The notes beneath the pieces are model-generated. The model was not told the origin of the DNA. It saw only the letters and a program-made list of their open reading frames with translations, and made no database searches. From Lachnospiraceae bacterium (GTDB lineage: Bacteria > Bacillota > Clostridia > Lachnospirales > Lachnospiraceae), in contig BLMJ01000125.1 in assembly GCA_011960625.1 (NCBI GenBank), positions 1-49,161 on the forward strand: a DNA stretch of 49,161 nt. Reading direction: 5' to 3'. The first letter of the stretch is position 1; each line of letters opens with the position of its first letter. The translations under genes were made by a program, and so were the position numbers. Below are positions 24,332 to 32,988 of the stretch, in pieces.

Positions 24332-27300
24332 CTAAATCCTAAAATCTTCCTCTTTAAGAATGATTCTGTCAGATTCATCCGTACTCTTTCCAAATACTCT
24401 TCTTGCAAGATGCTTGACATTTGCCTTCTGAGAATGTTCGATTGCCTCATCCATAATATCCTTGACCTCTGCAACCGATACGGCATGGTCCTCTCTCTGC
24501 ATCACATCAATCCTGCTGTACAATGCAAGAATCCCCATCTCATCCAGCTTATAACCATTTTCCTTTGCGTAGGTCTGCCCAAAGGTTACCAACTCATCAT
24601 TAATAAATACCGGAAGTTCAAGCCTTGAAGTAAATTTCTTCTTAAACTCTGGATTTGCCGTAAGGATACGCTCCAATGGTTTCCTCTGGTCCTCCAGCAC
24701 AAAGAGCAGCTCTCCCGTTTTCTTCTCCATCAAGTGATTTAACTCCTTAATGGTCCTGGAATTTAATTTTCCTGCCTTCTCAATGATAATCGCTCCGCCT
24801 CGAAGTTTCTGAATAATATTCGTCAATTCCTTTTTATTCAGTGATTCTCCAGTTACTATAGCAACCTTGCCTTGCTTTAAATTCCTCTGTTTCTGTATTG
24901 CCTTTACAATATCTACCGCAAGCACCGTCTTTCCAGAGCCTTTACGCCCAATAACCAACAGATTACCTGTTTTGGAGGTACCTTCTTTTCGTGCTCTTCT
25001 GTCATTGTCCAGAACTTCAACTAGCTGCTCGCTCATTCCTCTGACCGGAACAAAATACGAGAACAACTTCTTCTGTTCCTCTGTCAGACCTGCTTTCAGC
25101 CCAATCTCACTGGTAGCACTGAGGTCATAACGGCCTGTAACGACAAATCCTGTATCAAAAGGAACGCCTTTCCCCTTTGACTTCTTGATTCTAGCCTGAA
25201 TCTCTGCCTCTGACGGTTCTTCAATCTCAAGCTCTCCCTCTCGAACTCCGCCGCCGTCAAGATCTTCTTCTTCAAACTCCTCTTCTTCAAGGTCTTCTTC
25301 TTCAAAGTCCTCTTCCTCGAAGTCTTCCTCTGCATCATCCTCGAAATCGTCTTCGTCAAAATCTTCCTCTGCAAAATCCTCTTCTCCGTAATCAGCATCG
25401 GAATCTTCAATATAATCGCCTACATCGTCATCCTCATATTCATCAAATTCATCTTCGTCAGAGTCGTCATCATCAAAATCATCTTCATCCTCAAAGTCGT
25501 CTTCATCCTCGAAGTCATCTTCATCTTCGAAATCATCTTCATCCTCAAAGTCGTCTTCGTCAAAGTCCTCTTCCGCATCGTCGTCGAAGTCGCTCTCCTC
25601 AAAGTCCTCTTCCTCAAAGCTTTCTTCTTCAAAGTCCTCTTCCAGCTCATCCGCCTCGAAGTCTTCCTCTTCGAAATCTTCTTCCTCAAAATCATTTCCT
25701 TCTTCGAAGTCCTCTTCCTCGAAATCATTTCCTTCTTCGAAGTCCTCTTCCTCGAAGTCTTCTCCTTCTTCAAAGTCTTCTTCTCCGAAGTCTGCTTCTC
25801 CAAAATCCTCCAAGGCTTCTTTCTCTTCAAAGACTTCCTCTTTCGTCTCTTCTCCGAAATCAACCTCTACAAAGTCCTCTTCTGCTTCAAAAGCTTCCTC
25901 TTTCGTCTCTTCTCCGAAGTCTACTTTTCGAAAATCCTCCAAGGCTTCTTTCTCTTCAAAAGCCTCCTCCATGGCCTCTTCCTTGAAAGCTTCTTCTTCA
26001 AAATTCTCTTGTACTTCTTCTAACTCATCCTCAGACGCCTCTGTTAAGTCTGCTTCTTCTAATTCATCCTCAAAATCCTCTTCCGCATCCTCCAGCGCGT
26101 CTTCTAGATCGTAATCACCATAATCCTCTACACCAAAATCGTCCTCGTCAAAGTCTCCTTCATCAAAATCCTCTTCCGTATCCTGACCTTGATATCTATT
26201 CTCAACAATTTCACTGATTAATTCTTCATCAGCAGCCGGCTCTCCAAAAATATCCAGATCTCCAAATTCTGCTGAATTGCCGCCAAGCTCTTCCATAAGT
26301 CTGACGATATCGTCCGGAATCCGCTGCGTCTTTCCTCCGGCAACAATTGCCAGCTTTTCTTCCGGCAGCTCAGCCGCAATATTTTCTTTTGTGGTCTGCT
26401 TAACTTTATTCTTAGCTTTTCGCTTCGCCTCCGCTTTTTGCGCCGACTCCTTCTCCAAATCCTTTCTTGCGGCCTCTTCCTCCGCGGCGATTCTTGCGGC
26501 CTCTTCCTGAATTGCCTTCCTTACCGCTGCTTCTTCCTCTGCTTTCTTTACCTTTTCTTCCTTTTCCGTATTCCTTACCGCTGCTTCTTCCGCAGCCTTA
26601 CGCGCTTCTTCCGCTTCTGCTGCTTTCCTCACCACTTCCTCGGCGGCTTTAACTTCGGCGGCTCTTCTTGCAAATTCCCGCGCGGCTCTTTCTTCCGCCG
26701 CTTTTTTTGCAGCCTCTTCTTCCGCGGCTTTCTTTGCGGCTTCCTCTTTGGCGGCTTTTCTCAGGGCCTCTTCTTCCGCGGCGGCTTTCCTTGCGGCCTC
26801 TTCTTCCGCGGCTTTCTTTGCGGCTTCTTCCGCGATGGCTCTTCGCATAGCCTCTTCTTCCGCAGCTTTCCTTGCGGCCTCTTCCTCCGCGGCTTTCCTT
26901 GCGGCCTCTTCCTCCGCGGCTTTCTTTGCGGCTTCTTCCGCGGCTTTCCTTGCGGCTTCCTCTGCGGCTCTTCTTGCAGCTTTTTCCTGTTCTGCCTTCC
27001 TTATAGCCTCTTCTTCCGCGGCTTTTCTCGCGGCCTCTTCCGCGGCGGCTTTCCTTGCGGCCTCTTCTTCCGCGGCTTTCCTTGCGGCTTCCTCTTCCGC
27101 GGCCTTTCGCTCTGCCGCCCTTCTTAACGCCTCTTTCTCTGCAAGTTTCTGCAAGCCTTCCGGCGTAATCCTCTGGGTTGCGCCTGACTCCAGCGCTTTC
27201 CTTTCTTCTTCCGCTTTCCTCTCCGCTTCGCGGCGTTCCAATTCCTTACGAAGGCCAATCTCATCCCGCTCTCTGCGAAGCCTCTCATCGTCTTCCTCTC

Positions 27301-28552
27301 TCTGACGCTCTATAGCCTCCGCATTCGCCTTCTGCTTTGCCTCCCACTCCTGCAAAATCTCCTCAATTCGCATCTGTCCCGTCACACGAAGCGCATCTGT
27401 CTTCTTATCCAACGGTTTTGGAGTAGGCTTTCTGGAAGCCCTGACAGCGCCCGCTGCCGGCGCCGCCGTCTCCTTCTTCTCTTCCCTTACTTCCACCTGC
27501 TCAGGTTTCTTTTCCAGCGTCGGTTCAGTCCTTCTGGCATCAGCTCCCCGCTTCTCCACAAGTGCCTCCATATGTATCTGACCGGTCACCTGGCGGATTC
27601 CCTCTTTCACTTTCGCAACCGTCTTCTCCACACTGCGGATTCCATTCGCAAATGCCATTCCGTTGGCAAGCGCCTCCTGAAGCGTTGCTCCCTTCACTAC
27701 CTTAGAAATAGTCTGAGTCTTTCCAAGTTTAGATGTATTCTGCTCTGCACTCTTTTCTTCTTCTGCAAAATCGCCCTTCTCTTCTGTCTCTAATGCATCC
27801 TGCTCAGCTTTAAGCGCCGTTTCTGTTACCCTTCGAAGCACCTCTTTCCTGACCGGTGCCTCCCCGCGGATTACTTCCTCCAACGGAACGGGAGGCTTTG
27901 CCGACGTACTACGCTTTGCTGCACGCGACTTCTTAGCCGCACCAGGGCGGGAATCATACTTTTCCTGTTGAAGTGGTGTCAATGGCTTATACTGAAGCTT
28001 AAGCTCCATTGCCTGATACACATACCGCCCCTCGCTGAACCATAGTATCAAGTCATCGCACTCTTCCAGACACTCCGCTGTCATGCCTGCCTCGTGATAC
28101 AGCCTCGCCAGCTCATATGCCCATTTTTCGATGTATTCCGCTTTCTTAAAATCCTCAAGTGCGGCAATCTGGTCACTCAGCGGCGCCCCCTGCGCCCTCA
28201 AAATCTTATACTTCAAAATATATTGGTTCGGATCTTTCGGAGCTAACTTAACAAACTCCTCATAACAGTCCGCCGCCTCTTCAATGTCTCCAATTCGTAG
28301 AGCCAGAAGCCCTAGGCGATACGCGATCTTCCTGCTCCCCGGAGACCGATCGAACGCAACAAATAAAATATCCCGGCTTTTCTGATATTCACCGTTATAT
28401 TCATAAATCTCACTTACCGTATTCAGAGTAGAAACATTCTTGACTCTGCGCCAGTCAATCGTATCGGCAATCTCCATCGCCTTTTTATACTGCTTCTTCT
28501 CCATATGCTCCTGCATCTGCTCTGTTTTCACCCTATATTCATATTTATCCAA
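24332..28552 (-). CDS. Giant TPR / Ala-rich helix / acidic repeat / AAA-like P-loop protein
   Basis: About 1,406 residues. Residues 1-200 are tetratricopeptide-like helix pairs ([38 protein letters not shown]-type). About 205-400 form a basic linker. About 405-710 form a long helix of EEEAARKAA-type units of 8-9 residues. About 790-1,100 form a tract of repeated EEDFEE and DEDDFED units. The C-terminal 300 residues are a P-loop domain with Walker [11 protein letters not shown] near 1,200 and [17 protein letters not shown], resembling CbbX/EccA AAA proteins. The Walker B equivalent reads [10 protein letters not shown], lacking the usual Asp-Glu pair. No signal peptide is visible. I chose TTG 28552, 8 bases after GAGG; GTG 28561 is the alternative. 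Monocistronic. Function unknown; a scaffold with nucleotide-dependent switching is my inference. Confidence 0.85.
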   Translation of the reverse strand: MDKYEYRVKTEQMQEHMEKKQYKKAMEIADTIDWRRVKNVSTLNTVSEIYEYNGEYQKSRDILFVAFDRSPGSRKIAYRLGLLALRIGDIEEAADCYEEFVKLAPKDPNQYILKYKILRAQGAPLSDQIAALEDFKKAEYIEKWAYELARLYHEAGMTAECLEECDDLILWFSEGRYVYQAMELKLQYKPLTPLQQEKYDSRPGAAKKSRAAKRSTSAKPPVPLEEVIRGEAPVRKEVLRRVTETALKAEQDALETEEKGDFAEEEKSAEQNTSKLGKTQTISKVVKGATLQEALANGMAFANGIRSVEKTVAKVKEGIRQVTGQIHMEALVEKRGADARRTEPTLEKKPEQVEVREEKKETAAPAAGAVRASRKPTPKPLDKKTDALRVTGQMRIEEILQEWEAKQKANAEAIERQREEDDERLRRERDEIGLRKELERREAERKAEEERKALESGATQRITPEGLQKLAEKEALRRAAERKAAEEEAARKAAEEEAARKAAAEEAARKAAEEEAIRKAEQEKAARRAAEEAARKAAEEAAKKAAEEEAARKAAEEEAARKAAEEEAMRRAIAEEAAKKAAEEEAARKAAAEEEALRKAAKEEAAKKAAEEEAAKKAAEERAAREFARRAAEVKAAEEVVRKAAEAEEARKAAEEAAVRNTEKEEKVKKAEEEAAVRKAIQEEAARIAAEEEAARKDLEKESAQKAEAKRKAKNKVKQTTKENIAAELPEEKLAIVAGGKTQRIPDDIVRLMEELGGNSAEFGDLDIFGEPAADEELISEIVENRYQGQDTEEDFDEGDFDEDDFGVEDYGDYDLEDALEDAEEDFEDELEEADLTEASEDELEEVQENFEEEAFKEEAMEEAFEEKEALEDFRKVDFGEETKEEAFEAEEDFVEVDFGEETKEEVFEEKEALEDFGEADFGEEDFEEGEDFEEEDFEEGNDFEEEDFEEGNDFEEEDFEEEDFEADELEEDFEEESFEEEDFEESDFDDDAEEDFDEDDFEDEDDFEDEDDFEDEDDFEDEDDFDDDDSDEDEFDEYEDDDVGDYIEDSDADYGEEDFAEEDFDEDDFEDDAEEDFEEEDFEEEDLEEEEFEEEDLDGGGVREGELEIEEPSEAEIQARIKKSKGKGVPFDTGFVVTGRYDLSATSEIGLKAGLTEEQKKLFSYFVPVRGMSEQLVEVLDNDRRARKEGTSKTGNLLVIGRKGSGKTVLAVDIVKAIQKQRNLKQGKVAIVTGESLNKKELTNIIQKLRGGAIIIEKAGKLNSRTIKELNHLMEKKTGELLFVLEDQRKPLERILTANPEFKKKFTSRLELPVFINDELVTFGQTYAKENGYKLDEMGILALYSRIDVMQREDHAVSVAEVKDIMDEAIEHSQKANVKHLARRVFGKSTDESDRIILKEEDFRI
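25250..26190. repeat. Coding repeats for the Asp/Glu tract
   Basis: Degenerate 15-30 bp units (plus strand TCTTCTTCAAAGTCC and close variants) repeated many times in frame within the giant gene. They encode EDFEE-like pentads. Length variation by slippage is likely between strains. Confidence 0.8.
26690..27115. repeat. Coding repeats for the Ala/Glu/Arg helix
   Basis: Near-identical 24-27 bp units (plus strand GCGGCCTCTTCTTCCGCGG and variants) in tandem, all in frame, encoding EEEAARKAA. The unit lengths of 8 and 9 codons alternate. Confidence 0.85.
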
Positions 28553-28737
28553 ACTTCTCACCTCAAAAAATTTGTTAAAACTGCAATATTCTACACTTTT
28601 ACGTTTATCATTCTATCATACGCCATGTACAATGTCAAAAATATACGAATAAAATTGTCAAAAAACAGCGCACTTTTTTCTCCTACTATTAAGATATGCT
28701 TCATAACAGACAATGAGACAATACATTTTACGCAAAT

Positions 28738-28765
28738 AAGGCTGCCGTATTGCTACAGCAGCCTT
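28738..28765 (-). terminator. Hairpin at the end of the 31-codon transcript
   Basis: Stem AAGGCTGC (28738-28745) with GCAGCCTT (28758-28765), loop of 12 bases. T-richness after it on the minus strand is modest (ATTTGCG), so it is a weak terminator candidate. Confidence 0.4.
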
Positions 28766-29063
28766 CATCTCTATGAAATTTTATTATATACATATATTAA
28801 GCGGAGGATTCCTCTTGATTGCCAGTTCCCATTCACTCTCCTATACCCTTCTTATCCCATATACATCCCTTGCGGAATTAATGGTTTCCACCCCTCTGGT
28901 ATAAAATAGATCTGTTAGCTAATGTCCTTTCCTGACATATTCTAACATTCTTCTCATATTCCTGAACTATAATGTGGTATCTTTTCAATATGCCTGCAAA
29001 TGTGAATCTTAATCTATATCCGGCTCTTCTCTCTCCGACTTTTTATCTCATTCAAATACCGGC

Positions 29064-29159
29064 TTATTCTTTTCCTCTATAGTCAAGGCTTATTCTCTGG
29101 GAACCTTCATCTGCCATACCACTGACATATTGAGTTATTGCTTCTTTTAAATTGTCCAT
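29064..29159 (-). CDS. 31-codon ORF with strong promoter and ribosome site
   Basis: MDNLKEAITQYVSGMADEGS and 11 more residues. AAAGGAGG lies 8 bases before the ATG. A consensus promoter (TTGACA, 17 bases, TATTAT at 29234-29262) lies about 75 bases before it. The peptide is helical and ends DYRGKE. It has no signal sequence. It is either a small protein, the surviving 5' end of a broken gene (protein-like frames follow downstream on the same strand), or the coding part of a dual-function RNA. No family recognised. Confidence 0.5.
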   Translation of the reverse strand: MDNLKEAITQYVSGMADEGSQRISLDYRGKE

Positions 29160-29233
29160 TGGATTAAGCCTCCTTTACTACATGATTTCCAAAACTATTA
29201 TCTATTATCAGATACTTCCTTTGGATTGACTAT

Positions 29234-29262
29234 ATAATATCACTCTCTCTGCTATTTGTCAA
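29234..29262 (-). promoter_or_regulatory. Consensus promoter for the 31-codon ORF
   Basis: On the minus strand TTGACA (29257-29262), a 17-base spacer, TATTAT (29234-29239). Confidence 0.7.
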
Positions 29263-29394
29263 CACTATTTCTTATTTTTATTTATTTAAATTTATTATTC
29301 ATAAATATATCTATAATTCTCTGATTTTTATATTTATTACTTACAATTTACACAATTCAATTCATTTTCATTGTTAACCTTATATTTTATATAG

Positions 29395-29423
29395 TTGACA
29401 AATTCCTTTTTATCCCATATACT
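29395..29423 (+). promoter_or_regulatory. bioY promoter
   Basis: TTGACA (29395-29400), a 17-base spacer, TATACT (29418-29423). It leaves a leader of about 225 bases before the bioY start. Confidence 0.7.
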
Positions 29424-29446
29424 ACACATTATAGGAGAGCAATCTT

Positions 29447-29523
29447 GCAATGGTGCACCAAATTCCCACACCATGCAATGGTATATCAGATTCCCCTGCT
29501 TTGAAGCAATGTACCGGATTCCC
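29447..29523 (+). repeat. Three degenerate direct repeats in the bioY leader
   Basis: Copies at 29447-29467, 29475-29495 and 29506-29523 share GCAATG...(A/G)ATTCCC (the third is three bases shorter). They lie in the transcribed leader and coincide with a 68-codon frame (29450-29656) that ends overlapping the bioY ATG as ATGA. Confidence 0.55.
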
Positions 29524-29652
29524 GCAAACCTCTCAAAATTTTTTAGGTTCTCAAATATCTTTTAACGATACATGGGATTTCTACATATACCGGTTCTCCT
29601 ATATTTTACATATGAAAGGAGAGATGCTGCTCTCTCATGGCAGCAAAATATT

Positions 29653-30231
29653 ATGAAAAATATTACAACCACAACCCCTGGCAACACATCCGGACCTTTT
29701 AGCACTCAAAGACTTGTCCTCATTGCAATGGTGACGTCAATTACCTGTATATTGGCGCCATTCTCTATCCCCATACCAATAAGCCCCGTACCGATTTCGC
29801 TTACGAACCTGGTTCTCCTAATCAGCGTCTATGTACTCGGCTGGAAAGACGCCACCGTCAGTTTCCTTATTTATCTACTGATTGGCGCCGCCGGTTTGCC
29901 GGTCTTCTCCGGTTTTGCAGGGGGGCTTGGCAAAATCGCCGGACCTACAGGGGGATATCTGGTGGGGTTCATCTTTATGACCATCATCGCCGGAATATTC
30001 GTCGAGCGTTTTAGAGACAAACGTTTCCTGATTATTACAGGCATGGCTCTCGCAACCGTTGTTACCTACCTTTTCGGAACCGCTTGGCTTGCCTTCCAAT
30101 TGGAGATGCCCTTCACAGCAGCATTGTCCATCGGCGTAATTCCATATCTCCCAGGAGATACTGCTAAGATTATTCTTGCCGTCGTGATAGGTCCGATTCT
30201 TTACGCTAGGCTGCACCCTCTGATAGACTGA
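29653..30231 (+). CDS. bioY: BioY, biotin-binding S-component of an ECF transporter
   Basis: A 192-residue membrane protein with six predicted helices. BioY hallmarks are FSIPIPISPVPISLTNL near the N-terminus and GKIAGPTGGYLVGF in the centre, with YLPGDTAKIILAVVIGP near the end. It captures biotin and works with a shared ECF energising module (EcfA, EcfA', EcfT), not present in this window. The ATG at 29653 has no adjacent ribosome site. AAAGGAGAG lies 30 bases upstream, separated by a TGCTGC/GCAGCA stem that would bring it to about 10 bases. Confidence 0.93.
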   Translation: MKNITTTTPGNTSGPFSTQRLVLIAMVTSITCILAPFSIPIPISPVPISLTNLVLLISVYVLGWKDATVSFLIYLLIGAAGLPVFSGFAGGLGKIAGPTGGYLVGFIFMTIIAGIFVERFRDKRFLIITGMALATVVTYLFGTAWLAFQLEMPFTAALSIGVIPYLPGDTAKIILAVVIGPILYARLHPLID

Positions 30232-30238
30232 CATACAT

Positions 30239-30275
30239 TTAAAAAGGAAGCCCCTCACTTGGAGCTTCCTTTTTG
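30239..30275. terminator. Bidirectional terminator between bioY and the beta-propeller gene
   Basis: AAAAAGGAAGC (30241-30251) pairs perfectly with GCTTCCTTTTT (30264-30274). A and T runs flank the stem on both strands, serving the convergent genes. Confidence 0.9.
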
Positions 30276-30283
30276 AATCGACA

Positions 30284-32332
30284 TTACAGAATCAAATCAT
30301 CCACCTTCTGATAATCCTTCAGGCTATACGCCTCAATAATATTTCCCTGAATCACATACAACGTATCTCCTATATAGATGCCTCGCGGAACCCACATTCC
30401 ATTTCCATTAATATCTTCTTCCATATTACAGATAAATCCCTCATCCTCATCATATGCAAAGAGGAAATACCGCTGACCGCCCTCCGTGTAGCCGGAGAAG
30501 CCAATTATATTTCGCTCCCAGTCAACCAACGCTGCCTTGTAATCATAAGCCACATCCGTACTGTATACATTCTTCAGTACATACGTGTCCTTCTCCTTTA
30601 CATCCGCCTTGTCAGAAATATCGAACATGGTAATCTTTGCTCCGTCTGTGGTCATCGTCTTCTCATCCACATTCATACCGATTCCCAAGAGCCGGTCCTC
30701 CCCATAAAAATGAAGGTACTCCGAGAATCCCGGTATTTTAAGTTCCCCGATGATCTTCGGCTTCTTCGGATCAGACAAATCTACGCTGAACAACGGATCT
30801 GTCTCCCGAAACGTCACAAAATATCCTGTATCTCCCATGAACCTCGCCGAATAAATCCTCTCATCCTTCGCCAGATTCTCAATGGCCCCAATTTCCGTAA
30901 GCTCTTCATCCAACACATACACAGAATTGGTATCATCGTCCGTGGTGACAACCCTTAGATTCCCCTCGTACTCGTCAATGGAAAACGAATCATTCAGATA
31001 ACCGTCAAATTTCCCCTGTGCCTTAGCTTCTAACTTTCCATCCTTGTACGCTACTTTCCGAATTGTCGTAACACAGCCGTTCCAATATCCCCACTCTGTC
31101 TCATAGAAATAAATATTCTTATTGCTTACGTAGGCCTGACCGCCCTTCGAGAAAATAGCCTTGCTGTCCACCGTCTTATCTGGCTTATTGATATTCACAG
31201 ACGTAATGACCTCGTACATATTCGCCTGTTTGATTGGCGGAAGATAAATATTCTTCTCCGAAACCGGCTCACCGTTAATCAGAGGAACATACATTCTCGG
31301 CTCATTCTGCGCTACTTCTCCCCAGATACGAACCTCACTGAACAGATACAGGAAACCGTTAACCATTCTCGACGAACTGTACTGCCCGCTCTGGGTCACT
31401 TTCCCTTCCTTCTCGGGTTTCTCCGGATTCTTAATATCGTATGTTACGGCCATCGTCACACCGCTGTTTCCGATACCGCCATTTGTATAAAGAGGATCCT
31501 CAAACATCTCGCTTCCATCCTGCTGCCCGCAGACTAACACCATCTTCTTCCGATCCGGCACGACATAAAACTCTCGGATATACTCTTTGTCATCGACTTT
31601 AACAGACGTGACCTTCTTCATATTCCCATCTTTCGTATCAACAACAGCAATCTCACGTCCGCTGTCCTCAAGAATATAGAGATATCTTCCATCCGTCTTC
31701 GCAATGTCTGCCTCGTCCACTCCCTCCTGCCGCACGTTTGTCTGAGAATAGCCAGAATCCATATTCCCATCTTCAACTGTATCCGCCGGCGCAACCATAG
31801 AATATTCCTCTACGACTGCCTCCTCCTTTCTAGAAGCCCCCTTACCTCCTGCACTTGCATTCATCCCGCTGTCAGAGCTCTCGGTCATCAATTCTCTTCC
31901 TATATCAGCGGCATCCATCTGATATGACATCTGCTCCTCTTCCATTTTCTTTCGATATGTCTCATAATAATCATAAATCTGCTCATAACTGTCTGCCTGT
32001 GCAATGGTCTTACTGCTGCTGATTTCCACCTCATCCTCTAAGCCCTTTTGCATATTGTTACCTACATTCTCCGTAGTCATATTTCCCTGCCCTAAATCTA
32101 ACAGATTCCACGCTGCAACCCCAGCCACAACCGTCAGACAAGCTGCCGCAAGCAAACCTTTCTGCCACGCTCCCCGGTTTCTCCTTTTTCCGGAAACTCC
32201 CCCAAACTCTTTTTCCGCCTCCTTTGACTCAAGTATCCGTTCGATAGCATCTGGCTCGAGGCTCTTGGGCACTTCCACATCCGCCGTTTTCTTCCTGATC
32301 AGCTCTAACACATCCTGTTCTCTCTTATCCAT
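30284..32332 (-). CDS. Membrane-anchored beta-propeller protein, probable anti-sigma partner
   Basis: A 682-residue protein. Residues 1-50 are cytosolic (VPKSLEPDAIERILE, as in anti-sigma N-termini). 58-77 is a single membrane helix, about 80-200 an extracellular low-complexity linker, and the rest a secreted beta-propeller of the PF09826 type with hallmark EGVDEADIAKTDGRY near residue 208. It follows an ECF sigma gene by 18 bases with AAAGGAGG, so it is probably the sensor that holds that sigma factor at the membrane. No zinc-finger anti-sigma motif is visible. Both the anti-sigma role and the signal are inference. Confidence 0.8.
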   Translation of the reverse strand: MDKREQDVLELIRKKTADVEVPKSLEPDAIERILESKEAEKEFGGVSGKRRNRGAWQKGLLAAACLTVVAGVAAWNLLDLGQGNMTTENVGNNMQKGLEDEVEISSSKTIAQADSYEQIYDYYETYRKKMEEEQMSYQMDAADIGRELMTESSDSGMNASAGGKGASRKEEAVVEEYSMVAPADTVEDGNMDSGYSQTNVRQEGVDEADIAKTDGRYLYILEDSGREIAVVDTKDGNMKKVTSVKVDDKEYIREFYVVPDRKKMVLVCGQQDGSEMFEDPLYTNGGIGNSGVTMAVTYDIKNPEKPEKEGKVTQSGQYSSSRMVNGFLYLFSEVRIWGEVAQNEPRMYVPLINGEPVSEKNIYLPPIKQANMYEVITSVNINKPDKTVDSKAIFSKGGQAYVSNKNIYFYETEWGYWNGCVTTIRKVAYKDGKLEAKAQGKFDGYLNDSFSIDEYEGNLRVVTTDDDTNSVYVLDEELTEIGAIENLAKDERIYSARFMGDTGYFVTFRETDPLFSVDLSDPKKPKIIGELKIPGFSEYLHFYGEDRLLGIGMNVDEKTMTTDGAKITMFDISDKADVKEKDTYVLKNVYSTDVAYDYKAALVDWERNIIGFSGYTEGGQRYFLFAYDEDEGFICNMEEDINGNGMWVPRGIYIGDTLYVIQGNIIEAYSLKDYQKVDDLIL

Positions 32333-32350
32333 ACAGCCGCCTCCTTTGAC

Positions 32351-32830
32351 TTATCTCAATACACATTCCATTTTCTGCAGCGCACGGCTCCTTTTCGAGC
32401 GTACGGTATTGGGATTCAGCTTCAGCGCATCTCCAATCTCCTGGCTGGTATATCCTCCGAAAACAGACAGACCTATAATCGTCTGTTCCTCTTCCTCCAG
32501 AAGAAAAAATGCCTTCCGCACATCCACAGCAAGCCCCATATCCGGTTCCTCCAAAGAACCCGAAAACAGATTCTCCTCATCTGTGCACTTACTCTCCTTC
32601 GCCGCACTTCTCCACTTCTTCTTGCAAATGTTGGACAGAATCGTAAATATCCAGCTCTTGAATGAATCTTCCTTTTTTAGCTTTCCGATATTCTCATAAG
32701 CAGCCACCACCGCATCACTTACCGCATCCTCCGCGTCCTGCGGATTCCTCATCATACACAGGGCAAACCGGTACAAGTCCTTATAGACCGTCTCATACAT
32801 TTGCGCAAATGTCTTCGTGTCGCATTTCAT
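32351..32830 (-). CDS. ECF-family RNA polymerase sigma factor
   Basis: A 159-residue sigma-70 of the extracytoplasmic-function group. Region 2 is MYETVYKDLYRFALCMM with DAEDAVSDAVVAAYEN and SFKSWIFTILSN. Region 4 is LSVFGGYTSQEIGDALKLNPNTVRSKRSRALQKM. No extra domains. The start follows GGGAGGAG. It heads a two-gene unit with the beta-propeller membrane protein, the usual sigma/anti-sigma order. Confidence 0.93.
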   Translation of the reverse strand: MKCDTKTFAQMYETVYKDLYRFALCMMRNPQDAEDAVSDAVVAAYENIGKLKKEDSFKSWIFTILSNICKKKWRSAAKESKCTDEENLFSGSLEEPDMGLAVDVRKAFFLLEEEEQTIIGLSVFGGYTSQEIGDALKLNPNTVRSKRSRALQKMECVLR

Positions 32831-32942
32831 ATCTTCTCCTCCCTGCTTGAAACCGATTGATGATTCCTCTCATACCTTAATGGATAAAATCCACTCATCC
32901 TTAGAGCATGTATATTCGTATGCCCTTAGATATATATAAGAG

Positions 32943-32980
32943 TCAAAAAAAGGGGCTGCTGTTGCAGCCACCCCGTATTT
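32943..32980 (-). terminator. Terminator of the YbhJ-like hydratase gene
   Basis: On the minus strand GGGG(T)GGCTGC-AACA-GCAGCCCC is followed by T8. Confidence 0.9.
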
Positions 32981-32988
32981 TTTTCAAG

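Larger units (their letters stand above)
28562..29394. other. Gene-poor AT-rich region with one small ORF and coding remnants
   Basis: About 830 bases. It holds a minus-strand promoter and 31-codon ORF (listed), a perfect AAGGCTGC/GCAGCCTT hairpin at 28738-28765 that may end that transcript, and minus-strand frames that read like protein but lack starts. One ends at 28878 (KRYHIIVQEYEKNVRICQER); another ends at 28852 (YFIPEGWKPLIPQGMYMG). This suggests a decayed gene or a structured small RNA locus. Confidence 0.45.

Noticed and set aside
26690-27115. Possible CRISPR array
   Set aside because: Units are contiguous, 24-27 bp, in frame and without unique spacers, so they are coding repeats.
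26438-27305. Long plus-strand frames over the Ala/Glu repeats
   Set aside because: They are antisense shadows of in-frame repeats of the giant gene; their Phe/Cys/Gly or Ala/Ser monotony comes from the repeat complement.
29430-29652. Known riboswitch in the bioY leader
   Set aside because: I cannot match the leader to any riboswitch consensus; it shows only repeats and a short stem.
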